Shown piece after piece: positions 16,728-26,144 of a stretch of DNA of 64,000 nt. The translations under genes were made by a program, and so were the position numbers. Under the pieces are notes generated by a model that made no database searches, had not been told where the DNA came from, and was given only the letters and a program-made list of their open reading frames with translations. Position 1 is the stretch's first letter. The number at the start of each line of letters is the position of its first letter. Source of the stretch: Candidatus Phytoplasma luffae (lineage in GTDB: Bacteria > Bacillota_I > Bacilli_A > Acholeplasmatales > Acholeplasmataceae); NCBI RefSeq assembly GCF_018024475.1, contig NZ_CP054393.1, positions 62,001 to 126,000 of the forward strand, written 5' to 3'.

Positions 16728-17834
16728 ATGGAAATATTAAATTTATATAATTATTTAAACAAAAAAAAATTACAGATTTTAAATTCAGAAGGGGATATAA
16801 TTAATCCAGAATTAGAACCTAAATTATCTAAAGAACAATTATTAAAAATATATAAAACAATGATTTTATGTCGTATTTCCGATAATAAAGCGGTACAGTA
16901 TCAACGTCAAGGAAGGATGCTTTCTTATGTTGTAAATAAAGGACATGAAGCTTGCCAAGTAGGAACTGCTTCAGCTTTAGAAAATAAAGATTGGATTTCT
17001 CCTTATTTTCGTGATATAGGTTTATATTTATATAGAGATATCCCATTAGAAAATATATATCTTTATTGGTTCGGGAACGAAAAAGGTTCTAAAATGGATC
17101 CTCAGAAACGAATTTTACCTGTTAATATTATAATTGGTTCAAGTGTTAATATAGGTGCTGGTTTAGCTTTAGCAAGTAAATTACAAAATAAAGATGAAGT
17201 TACTTTAGCTACTATAGGAGACGGCGGAACTGCTCATGAGGAATTTTATGCAGGTTTAAATTATGCTTCTGTATTTAAAGCTCCTTTAATAGTTCTTGTT
17301 CAAAACAATCAATATGCTATTTCTACCCCTAGAAAAATCGCTTCTAACTCAGAAACTTTAGCTCAAAAAGCTCATGCTTTTGGTATTCCAGGCATTCAAG
17401 TAGATGGCAATGATGTTTTAGCAGTTCATGTCGCTATAAAAAAATTAGCAGAAAGAGCTCGACAAAAAAAAGGACCAGCTTTAATTGAAATTTTAACTTA
17501 TAGAATGGGTCCTCATACAACTAACGATAATACTTCTTTGTATCGTTCTAAAGAAGAAGAAATAGAATGGGATAAAAAAGACCCGATTGTTCGTTTTCAA
17601 AAATATCTATTAAATAAAAATATTTTAACACCTGAATTAATAGAAAAAATAGAAAAAGAAACAGAAGAACATGTTGTTAAAACGCATGAAAAAATTATGT
17701 CTTACGGACATATAGTCAAACCAATTGAAATTTTTGAAAATATTTATAAAGAAATGACGCCTCAATTAAAAGAACAATGTTTAGAATATGAAAATTTTTT
17801 AACAAATAATAATAAAGAGAATGATAAAATATGA
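16728..17834 (+). CDS. pdhA: pyruvate dehydrogenase E1 component, alpha subunit
   Basis: 368 residues, full length. With PdhB it decarboxylates pyruvate using thiamine diphosphate and hands the acetyl group to lipoyl-E2. The TPP-binding motif runs from GDGGTAHEEF to VQNNQYAIS (about residues 164-200), and the phosphorylation-loop region YRMGPHTTNDN is conserved. It is the first gene of a four-enzyme operon; its stop overlaps the pdhB start (ATGA). In a glycolysis-only organism this complex is the main route from pyruvate to acetyl-CoA. Confidence 0.95.
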   Translation: MEILNLYNYLNKKKLQILNSEGDIINPELEPKLSKEQLLKIYKTMILCRISDNKAVQYQRQGRMLSYVVNKGHEACQVGTASALENKDWISPYFRDIGLYLYRDIPLENIYLYWFGNEKGSKMDPQKRILPVNIIIGSSVNIGAGLALASKLQNKDEVTLATIGDGGTAHEEFYAGLNYASVFKAPLIVLVQNNQYAISTPRKIASNSETLAQKAHAFGIPGIQVDGNDVLAVHVAIKKLAERARQKKGPALIEILTYRMGPHTTNDNTSLYRSKEEEIEWDKKDPIVRFQKYLLNKNILTPELIEKIEKETEEHVVKTHEKIMSYGHIVKPIEIFENIYKEMTPQLKEQCLEYENFLTNNNKENDKI

Positions 17835-18823
17835 ATTCAAATAAAGCTTTAATGAATATATTGCAAGCGATAAATCATACTTTAGATACTCAATTAGAAA
17901 AAAATCCTAAAATAGTTTTATTCGGACAAGATATAGGTAAATTAGGTGGTGTTTTTAGAGTAACAGCTGGTTTACAAAACAAATACGGTGTCGAAAGAGT
18001 ATTTGATACTCCGATATCAGAATCAACTATTGTAGGAAGTGCTATAGGTATGTCTATAAACGGATTAATTCCAATAGCTGAAATTCAATTTGATGGTTTT
18101 GTTTATGTAGGTTTACAAGATTTAATTGCTCATGCGGCTAGAATGAGAAACCGTTCACGAAATACTTTTTCTTGCCCTATAGTTTTAAAATTTCCAGTAG
18201 GCGGTGGAGTAAAAGCTTTAGAACATCATTCTGAATCTTTAGAAGTGATTTTAGGTTCTATCCCTGGTTTAAAAGTAGTTGTTCCTTCTAATCCTTACGA
18301 TGCAAAGGGTCTTTTAATTGCTGCTATTAATAGCCCAGATCCTGTTATCTATATGGAGCCAAAAATTTTATATCGTGGAAAAAAAGAAGAAGTACCTTTA
18401 GAAGAATATAAAATAGAAATAGGTAAAGCTAAAGTAATTAAAGAAGGTAAAGATATAACTTTAATAGCTTGGAGCTCTGCTGTTCAAATATCTAAAATAG
18501 CAATAGATATTTTAGAAAAACAAAATATTTCTATTGAGTTAATCGACTTAAGAACTATTAATCCAATAGATAGAGAAACAATTTTAAATTCTGTAAAAAA
18601 AACAGGAAGATTAATAGTTGTTCATGAAGCGACAAAAACTTATGGCCCTGCAGGAGAAATAATTACACTAGTGAACGAAAATATTTTCAAATATCTTAAA
18701 TGTGCTCCTCAAAGAGTTACGGGATTTGATATTATTATGCCATTGGCAAGAGGAGAATATCATCAAAATTTAAACCCTGATAAAATAATTAATGGAATAA
18801 AAAAAATATTTAACCAAAAATAA
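17831..18823 (+). CDS. pdhB: pyruvate dehydrogenase E1 component, beta subunit
   Basis: 330 residues, normal length. Transketolase-type pyrimidine-binding domain with DTPISESTIVGSAIGMS and RMRNRS, then a C-terminal transketolase domain (IELIDLRTINPIDRETI, VHEATKTYGPAGEI). It forms the E1 heterotetramer with PdhA and starts inside the pdhA stop codon, ensuring equal production. Confidence 0.95.
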   Translation: MNSNKALMNILQAINHTLDTQLEKNPKIVLFGQDIGKLGGVFRVTAGLQNKYGVERVFDTPISESTIVGSAIGMSINGLIPIAEIQFDGFVYVGLQDLIAHAARMRNRSRNTFSCPIVLKFPVGGGVKALEHHSESLEVILGSIPGLKVVVPSNPYDAKGLLIAAINSPDPVIYMEPKILYRGKKEEVPLEEYKIEIGKAKVIKEGKDITLIAWSSAVQISKIAIDILEKQNISIELIDLRTINPIDRETILNSVKKTGRLIVVHEATKTYGPAGEIITLVNENIFKYLKCAPQRVTGFDIIMPLARGEYHQNLNPDKIINGIKKIFNQK

Positions 18824-18837
18824 AAGGAGATAAAATA

Positions 18838-19068
18838 ATGTTTGAATTACGTTTTGCCGATATAGGTGAAGGAATTAATGAAGGAAAAATTACTAAATTA
18901 TTTTGTAAAGTTGGAGATCAAGTAAAAGAAGGTGATGAATTATTAGAAGTAGAAACTGATAAAATAACTACACCAATTACTTCTCCTAAAACAGGTATAA
19001 TAAAAAAAATTTTTTTTCAAGAAGGCGATGACATAGAAGTCGGAAATTTATTATTAACAATTGAATAA
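18838..19068 (+). CDS. free-standing lipoyl-domain protein (N-terminal part of split E2)
   Basis: 76 residues covering exactly one lipoyl domain: FADIGEGINEG at the start, the lipoylation site EVETDKITTPI (Lys about residue 42) and a clean end at LLLTIE. AAAGGAG precedes the ATG. In most bacteria this domain is the N-terminus of the E2 acyltransferase. Here it ends with TAA, and the catalytic domain is a separate gene 52 bases downstream with its own Shine-Dalgarno. It would carry acetyl and reducing equivalents between E1, E2 and E3. Confidence 0.85.
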   Translation: MFELRFADIGEGINEGKITKLFCKVGDQVKEGDELLEVETDKITTPITSPKTGIIKKIFFQEGDDIEVGNLLLTIE

Positions 19069-19120
19069 TTTTTTTAAAAAATTTTAAAATAAAATTTTAT
19101 ATAAAAAAAGGAATTAAATA

Positions 19121-19912
19121 ATGAACAATAACGACGTTAATTTAAAAAAAGAAAAACAAATGCAAAAAAATAACGAAAATAAAAAAAAAGAAAATCTAAA
19201 TCAAAACAATAATGATGTAGAAATAATCAAAATTTCTAAAATAAGAGAAATAATTGCTAAAAAAATGGCAATTACTAAAACAGAAATTCCTGACGCTACT
19301 TTAACAGAAGAAGTAGATATAACTGATTTAGTTCTTTTAAGAGAAAAAACAAAAAAAGAATTAGAATCAAAAAATATTAAATTAACTTATATGGCTTTTA
19401 TAGCTAAAGCTGTAATTATCGCTTTAAATGATTTTCCTATATTTAATTCTAGTTTTGTGCCTGAGAAAAATGAAATAATTAGAAAAAAATTCATAAATTT
19501 AGGAATAGCCATGGATACTCCTCGTGGTTTAATAGTTCCTAATATCAAAAACGCAAATGAATTAAGTATTATTGAAATAGCAAAACAAATTAAAGAATTG
19601 GCTCAAGACGCCAAAGAATCAAAAACTACGTTGACTCAAATTCAAAATGGAACTTTCACTCTAAGTAATTTTGGTTCTATAGGTGGTTTGCAATGTAACC
19701 CAATAATAAATATGCCCGAAATAGCTATTTTAGGTATAGGAAGAATTGTAAAAAAACCAATAGTTAAAAACGATAATATTGTAATAGGTAATATTCTACA
19801 TCTATCTTTAACTTTTGATCATCGCATTATAGATGGGGCGGATGCTGCTAGATTTTTAAATAAAATTTCCGAAACATTAACTAACGCTGATGAATTAGAA
19901 AAGTTTATTTAA
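19121..19912 (+). CDS. pdhC: dihydrolipoamide acetyltransferase E2, catalytic part only
   Basis: 263 residues. After a ~35-residue asparagine- and lysine-rich start, the acyltransferase domain follows: VEIIKISKIREIIAKKMAIT, SNFGSIGG and the active-site HRIIDGADAARF near the end. The usual peripheral-subunit-binding domain (TPAVRKLA-like) between lipoyl and catalytic domains cannot be seen. AAAAAAAGGA lies ahead of the ATG, which supports independent translation. Either the E2 is truly split or an old frameshift has been resolved by a new start. Confidence 0.88.
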   Translation: MNNNDVNLKKEKQMQKNNENKKKENLNQNNNDVEIIKISKIREIIAKKMAITKTEIPDATLTEEVDITDLVLLREKTKKELESKNIKLTYMAFIAKAVIIALNDFPIFNSSFVPEKNEIIRKKFINLGIAMDTPRGLIVPNIKNANELSIIEIAKQIKELAQDAKESKTTLTQIQNGTFTLSNFGSIGGLQCNPIINMPEIAILGIGRIVKKPIVKNDNIVIGNILHLSLTFDHRIIDGADAARFLNKISETLTNADELEKFI

Positions 19913-19918
19913 AAAAAT

Positions 19919-21304
19919 ATGGTAAAATATGATATTTTAGTAGTTGGTGGTGGCCCTGGCGGATATGTAGCTGCTATAAAAGCAGCTCAATTAGGTGCAA
20001 AAGTAGTCTTAATAGAGAAACATAAATTAGGCGGAATTTGTTTAAATTATGGTTGTATACCAACAAAATCTTTTTTAAAAAGTGCAAAAATATTTGATAC
20101 TTTAAAACATGCAGAACAATTTGGTATCCATAAAAATAATGATGTCTTTTTTGATTGGGGTTCTATTTTAAAAAGAAAAAATCAAATAGTTGAACAATTA
20201 AATAATGGTATTATGTTTTTATTAAAAAAAAATAAAATAGATTTTTATAATTGTTTTGCTGAAATTTTAACTCCTCATTCGGTTAAAGCAGATGACAAAA
20301 TATTAGAAACTAAAAAAATTATAATCGCTACAGGAGCTACCGCTTTTATACCACCTATTCCTGGCGCAAAAGAATCTTACGAAAATAAATTCCTTTATAC
20401 CAGTAAAGAATTAGTTAATATAACAAAATTTCCTAAAAAAATAATAATCATAGGCGGCGGAGTAATTGGTATAGAATTCGGAACTATGTTTCAAAAATTC
20501 GGTTCAGAAGTTATTATTATAGAAAGACAATCCAGTATTTTATCGAATATAGATCATGATATTATCGATTCATATACTAAAAAATTAAAAAAAAGTGGTA
20601 TTCAAATTCATACAAATACTGAAGTTGTTGAAATAAAAGATAATACGGTTTATTATAAATCCGCAAAAGAAATACAAAATCAAACAGCGGATATTATCTT
20701 AATGTCTATTGGTATTAAACCTAACTTAAAAGGTTTAGAAAAATTAAATTTAAAAACTACTAGACAAGGGGTAATAACTGATCATTTTTTAAGAACTTCT
20801 GTAGAAAATGTTTACGCAATAGGTGATGTTAATGGTAAATATATGTTAGCTCATGTAGCTAGTCATGAAGGGATAATAGCTGTTGAACATGCTTTAAATT
20901 GTCAAAGCGAAGAAAATCTTCATCATATGGAATATGATTGCGTTCCTGCATGTATATATGGATTTCCTGAAATAGCTTCTGTAGGTAAAACAGAAAAAGA
21001 AGTTAAAGAACAAAATTTAAATTATAAAATTTCTATATTTAACGTAAAAAATATCGGAAAATCTTTAGCTGATAACGAAACCGAAGGGTTCGCTAAAATA
21101 ATAATTGACAAAGATAACTATAAAATTTTAGGAATGCATATATTATCTTATAATGCGACAGAATTAATTACTGAAATAAGTGTTATTATGAAAAAAAAGG
21201 GAACGGTTCATGATATCGCAAATACAATTCATCCGCATCCTACTTTATCAGAATTAATACATGAAACTGTTTTAGGAGCAATTGATAAACCTATCCATAT
21301 GTAA
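19919..21304 (+). CDS. lpd: dihydrolipoamide dehydrogenase E3
   Basis: 461 residues, full length. FAD-binding GGGPGGYVAAIKAAQLG at the start, the redox disulphide GGICLNYGCIPTKS (about 40-52), an NAD-binding IIIGGGVIGIEFG and the C-terminal active-site HPHPTLSE. It reoxidises dihydrolipoyl groups of E2 with NAD+. It starts six bases after the E2 stop. There is no lipoyl domain fused to its N-terminus, so the free 76-residue protein is the only lipoyl carrier in this operon. Confidence 0.95.
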   Translation: MVKYDILVVGGGPGGYVAAIKAAQLGAKVVLIEKHKLGGICLNYGCIPTKSFLKSAKIFDTLKHAEQFGIHKNNDVFFDWGSILKRKNQIVEQLNNGIMFLLKKNKIDFYNCFAEILTPHSVKADDKILETKKIIIATGATAFIPPIPGAKESYENKFLYTSKELVNITKFPKKIIIIGGGVIGIEFGTMFQKFGSEVIIIERQSSILSNIDHDIIDSYTKKLKKSGIQIHTNTEVVEIKDNTVYYKSAKEIQNQTADIILMSIGIKPNLKGLEKLNLKTTRQGVITDHFLRTSVENVYAIGDVNGKYMLAHVASHEGIIAVEHALNCQSEENLHHMEYDCVPACIYGFPEIASVGKTEKEVKEQNLNYKISIFNVKNIGKSLADNETEGFAKIIIDKDNYKILGMHILSYNATELITEISVIMKKKGTVHDIANTIHPHPTLSELIHETVLGAIDKPIHM

Positions 21305-21371
21305 CCTATCCATATGTAATAGTTATTTTTAAAATTAAAATTAAAAAAAATTAAAAACATTTATATAATAA

Positions 21372-21409
21372 TAAAAAAAATACCTATTTAGAATATGGTA
21401 TTTTTTTTA
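21372..21409 (+). terminator. intrinsic terminator after lpd
   Basis: AAAAATACC / GGTATTTTT arms with a loop of about 13 bases and an eight-T run, 70 bases after the lpd stop. Confidence 0.65.
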
Positions 21410-21465
21410 TTATTTATAAAACGAATAATCATAAATAAAAATTAAAAAAAGAGAAATAAAAATAT

Positions 21466-22227
21466 ATGTTAATAGATACTCATGCACATCTTAATTTTCA
21501 CCAATTCGACAAAGATTTAGATGAAGTTATAAAACGAGCTTTTACGAACGATGTTAAATTTTTTATAATTCCTGGTGTAGATCAAAAAACAAATGAAAAA
21601 GCTATCAAATTAGCCCAAAAATATCCTTTTATGAAAGCTGCTATAGGTATACATCCTTGTTATTATTTGAATGAAAATCCTTATAATATTGAAAAATACT
21701 TAAAATCAAAACAAGTTATAGCGGTAGGCGAAATAGGAATAGATTTATATCATGAAAAAAAATCTTTGCCCATACAACAAAAAAATTTAGATATTCAATT
21801 AAAATTAGCTATAAAATATAATTTACCTATCATTTTGCATGCAAGAGAGTCTTTTGATGAAATTTATAAAATTTTATTACCTTATAAAGGGCAAATAAAA
21901 GGGGTTTTTCACTGTTTAACAACAAATCTAGAAGAGGCTTATAAAGCTTTAAAATTAGATTTTTATATAGGTTTAGGTGGTATAATTACCTATGAAAAAG
22001 CTTTAGAAACGCATAAAATAACTAAAATAATACCGTTAAATAAAATATTATTAGAAACAGATTCTCCTTATTTAACTCCTTCACCTTATTCTAAAAAATA
22101 CAGAAATGAGCCAAAATTTATAAAAATTATAGCTGAAAAAATAGCTCAATTAAAAAACATTAATTTAAAAGAAGTATCAGAACAAACTACGAAAAACGTA
22201 AAAACTTTATTTAATTTACAATTTTAA
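21466..22227 (+). CDS. tatD: TatD-family metal-dependent DNase
   Basis: 253 residues. Metal ligands are in place: DTHAHLNFHQFD at the start, VGEIGIDLYHE, ILHARES, FHCLTTN and LETDSPYLTP. TatD enzymes are TIM-barrel 3'-5' nucleases. The Shine-Dalgarno is weak (AGAGAAAT). It stands alone after the pdh terminator and before ligA, a DNA repair neighbourhood. Confidence 0.92.
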   Translation: MLIDTHAHLNFHQFDKDLDEVIKRAFTNDVKFFIIPGVDQKTNEKAIKLAQKYPFMKAAIGIHPCYYLNENPYNIEKYLKSKQVIAVGEIGIDLYHEKKSLPIQQKNLDIQLKLAIKYNLPIILHARESFDEIYKILLPYKGQIKGVFHCLTTNLEEAYKALKLDFYIGLGGIITYEKALETHKITKIIPLNKILLETDSPYLTPSPYSKKYRNEPKFIKIIAEKIAQLKNINLKEVSEQTTKNVKTLFNLQF

Positions 22228-22326
22228 TATATTTATAAATTAAATATTAAATAATGTAGAAATACTAAATAATTATTTAATATCAAAAATATATTATGAT
22301 TATAAAATGGAAAAAAAATAATAAAA

Positions 22327-24324
22327 ATGTCACTATATATCAAAAAAAAAATCGAATATTTAACAGAAAAACTAAATAAAGCTAATTATGAATATTATCA
22401 TTTAAACATAAGCAAATTAAGTGATAATCAATATGATGCTTCATTAAAAGAATTATTTTTGTTAGAAAAGCAATATCCTAATTATAAATTACCTTATAGC
22501 CCTACTTTAAAAGTTGGCGGAGTTATTAGTTCTAAATTTGATAAAGCGAAGCATAAAATTCCTATGTTATCTTTAGATAATGTATTCAATTTTAAAGAAT
22601 TAAAAGAATTTTGCGATCGTTTATTTAAAAAAAATATACCTTTCAACTTTATCACAGAATTCAAAATAGATGGCGTGGCTATCAGTTTAAAATATAAAGA
22701 TGGTATTTTATTTCAAGCTTTAACTAGAGGCGATGGAATGGTAGGCGAAATAATAACGGAAAATGTTAAAACTATCAAAAATATTCCTTTAAAACTAAAT
22801 AAAAAAATAGATTTAGAAGTAAGAGGTGAAATTTTTTTTGACCATGATTCTTTCGAAAAATTGAACCAAAATAACAAAAAAGAAAACAAAATTTTATTTT
22901 CTAATCCGCGAAATGCTGCTTCAGGAACTTTAAGGCAACTAAATTCCAGCATAGTAGCTAAAAGGAATTTATCTTCTTTTATTTATTCCATAGTAAATAC
23001 ACCTTCGTTTATTAAAACTCAAAAACAAGTTTTAATTTTTTTAAAAGAAATGGGGTTCTCTGTTAATAATTACAATGATACAGTAAATTCTTTTGAAGAA
23101 TTGAAAAATAAAATTATAAAATACGAAAATATAAAAAATAACTTACCTTATAATGTAGATGGTGTCGTTGTTAAAGTTAATCAATTAAATTTATATCCAT
23201 TAATAGGATACACTACTAAGTTTCCTAAATGGTCTGTAGCTTATAAATTTAATTCTTTAAAAAGTGAAACTATTGTAAAAAAAATTACTTTCCAAATTGG
23301 AAAAACGGGAGCTATAACTCCTATAGCTCATCTTGAACCAGTTATAATTGATGGAAGTTTAATTTCAAAAGTATCCTTACATAATTATGATTATATTAAA
23401 ACCAAAGATATAAGAATTAATGATTTCGTTTTGATTCATAAATCAGGTTCTATCATACCTCAAATTTTAGAAGTTATAAAAGAAAAAAGAACTAACCAAA
23501 TACCCTTCCAAATGATCACTAATTGTCCTTCATGTGAAAACAAATTACAACAAAAAAAAAATAAAACAAATTATTTTTGCTTTAATCCATCTTGTGAAGA
23601 AAAAAAAATAAATAAAATAATTCATTTTGTTTCTAATGAAGCTATGGATATAAAAAATTTAGGAGAGAAAACATTAATCACTTTATTTAAAGAAAATTTA
23701 ATCCAAAATATTTCCGATTTATATTCTTTAAAAGATAAATATAATCAATTGAAAAAATTACCTAATTTTGAAAATAAAAAAATATTAAAAATTTTTGAAT
23801 CTATAGAAAAAAGCAAAACACAATCTTTGAATAAAATTTTATTTGGTTTAGGAATAGGCGAAGTAGGAGTAAAAGTAGCTAAATTATTACAAAATCAATT
23901 TAATAATATCGATAATTTACAAAAAACTACTTTAAAACAATTACTAGAAATAAAAGAAATAGGGCCTGAAATAGCTCACAATATTTATCAATATTTTCAA
24001 AATAAAAAAAATATCGAAGAAATAAATTTGTTAAAAAAAGGGGGCGTTTTATTTAATAATCATTCTTCTAATGAAAAAGAAGTAAAACCAAATATATTCA
24101 AAAACAAAAAAATAGTTCTAACAGGGGTTTTTCAAAATTATTCTAGAAAAGATATTGAAATTATTTTAGAAAAAAAAGGCGCTTTTATTCTTGATAATAT
24201 TTCTTCTAAGATTGATTATTTAATAAAAGGGGAAAAAGCTGGTTCTAAATTAGATAAAGCACTTTTTTTAAAAATACAAATAATCGATGAACCCAAATTA
24301 AAAAATATTATTGAAGAAAAATAA
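22327..24324 (+). CDS. ligA: NAD-dependent DNA ligase
   Basis: 665 residues, normal length. Adenylation lysine in EFKIDGVAIS (Lys113), DGVVVKVN, an OB-fold, four cysteines (CPSC ... CFNPSC) for the zinc finger, helix-hairpin-helix units (LGIGEVGVKVAKLL, IKEIGPEIAHNI) and a C-terminal BRCT domain (KNKKIVLTGVF). Essential for joining Okazaki fragments. No strong Shine-Dalgarno is seen. Confidence 0.96.
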   Translation: MSLYIKKKIEYLTEKLNKANYEYYHLNISKLSDNQYDASLKELFLLEKQYPNYKLPYSPTLKVGGVISSKFDKAKHKIPMLSLDNVFNFKELKEFCDRLFKKNIPFNFITEFKIDGVAISLKYKDGILFQALTRGDGMVGEIITENVKTIKNIPLKLNKKIDLEVRGEIFFDHDSFEKLNQNNKKENKILFSNPRNAASGTLRQLNSSIVAKRNLSSFIYSIVNTPSFIKTQKQVLIFLKEMGFSVNNYNDTVNSFEELKNKIIKYENIKNNLPYNVDGVVVKVNQLNLYPLIGYTTKFPKWSVAYKFNSLKSETIVKKITFQIGKTGAITPIAHLEPVIIDGSLISKVSLHNYDYIKTKDIRINDFVLIHKSGSIIPQILEVIKEKRTNQIPFQMITNCPSCENKLQQKKNKTNYFCFNPSCEEKKINKIIHFVSNEAMDIKNLGEKTLITLFKENLIQNISDLYSLKDKYNQLKKLPNFENKKILKIFESIEKSKTQSLNKILFGLGIGEVGVKVAKLLQNQFNNIDNLQKTTLKQLLEIKEIGPEIAHNIYQYFQNKKNIEEINLLKKGGVLFNNHSSNEKEVKPNIFKNKKIVLTGVFQNYSRKDIEIILEKKGAFILDNISSKIDYLIKGEKAGSKLDKALFLKIQIIDEPKLKNIIEEK

Positions 24325-24424
24325 AATATTAATCACTATATATAAAAAATTAAAAAAAATATAAAATATCGAAAAATAATATCATAAAAAAATTTTATTA
24401 ATAATAAAGAGAGTAAATAAATAA

Positions 24425-24766
24425 ATGAAAAACATTGGTATTGATTTAGTAGAAATAGAAGAAATTAAAAAAAGAAGTATAGAAAAAATTTCTGAAAGAA
24501 TTTTATCAGATTTAGAAAAAAATATTTATAATAATATTAATCATAAAGAAAAAAAAATAAGTTTTTTGGCAGGAAGATGGGCATCAAAAGAGGCTATTTT
24601 TAAAGCATATCAAAAAGGTAATTCTACTAACAATTATCGAGATTGGTCTATTTTGAATAATCCTCAAACAGGTTTTCCTTATGTAAAACACGATTCTAAA
24701 TGTAAAATTATGATTTCTATTTCGCACACTAAAAACTATGCGTTAGCTTTTGTTATTTTATTATAA
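24425..24766 (+). CDS. acpS: holo-[acyl-carrier-protein] synthase
   Basis: 113 residues, a usual AcpS size. IGIDLVEIEEIKKR carries the Mg-binding Asp and RWASKEAIFKAY the second ligand; ISISHTKNYALAFVIL closes the family pattern. It attaches phosphopantetheine to acyl carrier protein. Most phytoplasmas lack fatty-acid synthesis, so the substrate may be an ACP used in phospholipid metabolism. The citrate lyase ACP uses a different prosthetic group and CitX, so AcpS should not serve it. Confidence 0.9.
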   Translation: MKNIGIDLVEIEEIKKRSIEKISERILSDLEKNIYNNINHKEKKISFLAGRWASKEAIFKAYQKGNSTNNYRDWSILNNPQTGFPYVKHDSKCKIMISISHTKNYALAFVILL

Positions 24767-24780
24767 TTACTTTAAATAAA

Positions 24781-24805
24781 AAAAGAGTTTTTCAACTCTT
24801 TTTTT
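24781..24805. terminator. bidirectional terminator
   Basis: AAAAGAGTT / AACTCTTTT arms flanked by A and T runs on both sides, between convergent acpS and the membrane protein at 24832. Confidence 0.8.
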
Positions 24806-24831
24806 ATTTAAAGTAACAAATTACTAATAAA

Positions 24832-25872
24832 TTATTTTTTTATTTTACGAAAAACAAAAAATAAAATAAATATATTCATTATTAAATTAAAAATAAATGA
24901 GAAAATATTAAATTTTTGCATTTGTGATTGTTCTTTTATAATTTTTATAACTTGTTCGTTATTTTTAATTTCTTCTTGTATATCATCTTCTGTTAATGAT
25001 TTTTTTTGATTAAAAACTTCCTCTTGTTCTTCTTCTTCATATATTTTTTTTAATTGAATTGAATAAAAAATTTTTAATAACTTTTTAACATTATTTGCTT
25101 TGGAAAGACAATCATTTAAATCCAAAGTAATTTTATCGTATCTTTTTTTTATTTCGATATAATTATTATAAAATGAATCAGATTTTGTCAAATCATATAA
25201 AGAATGAATATTATACATGCCCGCTTTGTTACTTATTAAAAGTTCGTTAAATTTTTTATAATCTTCTGATTCTAAACCATTTTTATTTACTTCTTTTTCA
25301 AAATCAGAAATTTTATAAGTCTCTTCGAACAATACAAATTTTATTTCAATTAATTTCTTTATTTTAATTTTTTCTTCTTCTAAAAAATGTATATAAAAGA
25401 AATTCTTATATTCTTTCAAATGAAGTAAATTATTTTGATATCTTACTAAAATTTCATTTAATAAAGATAATATTTGATCTAATTCATTTTCATTTAAGAG
25501 ATAGCTATTTAAAAAATTTTTTTTTATTTTTTTAAATTTTGTATAATAATTTTCTGGGTTATTAGAACCCTCAGGTAAATCATTCATATTATTTTCTATA
25601 TTTGCTAAAGAAAAATCATACTTTGTTAAAGTATTAACAGACATTTTGCGAAATGATTTTGCTATATTCAATTCTATTTTATTTGAATGATCCATTTTTT
25701 CAATTTGTTTTATTAATTTATTGATTGCTTCAATTTTTTGATTATAAGAAAGAACAGTATAATCTATTTTAGCCTGGATTTCTTTATTAAAATGATTAAA
25801 AAAAACAAAAAATATAAAATAAGAGAATAATAACAAAAATATTAATTTATTTTTGATATTAAGTCTTTTCAA
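24832..25872 (-). CDS. phytoplasma-type membrane protein with a long coiled-coil middle
   Basis: 346 residues. An N-terminal helix (about 10-27) and a C-terminal helix (about 321-341) enclose ~290 residues of charged, mostly helical sequence (for example LIKQIEKMDHSNKIELNIAK and TEDDIQEEIKNNEQVIKIIK). No enzyme motif. Both ends appear anchored in the membrane, leaving a large loop on one side. It is monocistronic, convergent with acpS, and has intact coding despite unusual composition. I do not recognise the family; it may be lineage-specific. Confidence 0.7.
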   Translation of the reverse strand: MKRLNIKNKLIFLLLFSYFIFFVFFNHFNKEIQAKIDYTVLSYNQKIEAINKLIKQIEKMDHSNKIELNIAKSFRKMSVNTLTKYDFSLANIENNMNDLPEGSNNPENYYTKFKKIKKNFLNSYLLNENELDQILSLLNEILVRYQNNLLHLKEYKNFFYIHFLEEEKIKIKKLIEIKFVLFEETYKISDFEKEVNKNGLESEDYKKFNELLISNKAGMYNIHSLYDLTKSDSFYNNYIEIKKRYDKITLDLNDCLSKANNVKKLLKIFYSIQLKKIYEEEEQEEVFNQKKSLTEDDIQEEIKNNEQVIKIIKEQSQMQKFNIFSFIFNLIMNIFILFFVFRKIKK

Positions 25873-26144
25873 TAGTTTAATTATTGTTTTGTTCCCGTTT
25901 CTAAATTAAATAAAAATCCTAAAAATATAGATATTATTATGCATATGTGGATAATAATATCTATATCAAAATTATATCACACGTAATAACAAAATTAAAT
26001 TTGTTTTTTTAAATTATAATATAAAAAAATATTTTAATATTTTTTTGTTAAAATAATGATAGAGTGCTTAAAAGAAAATAAATTAAGTAGCTGAATTATA
26101 TTAATTTAATCACATTCGTTGAAAAGAGTATATATCGTTATATT

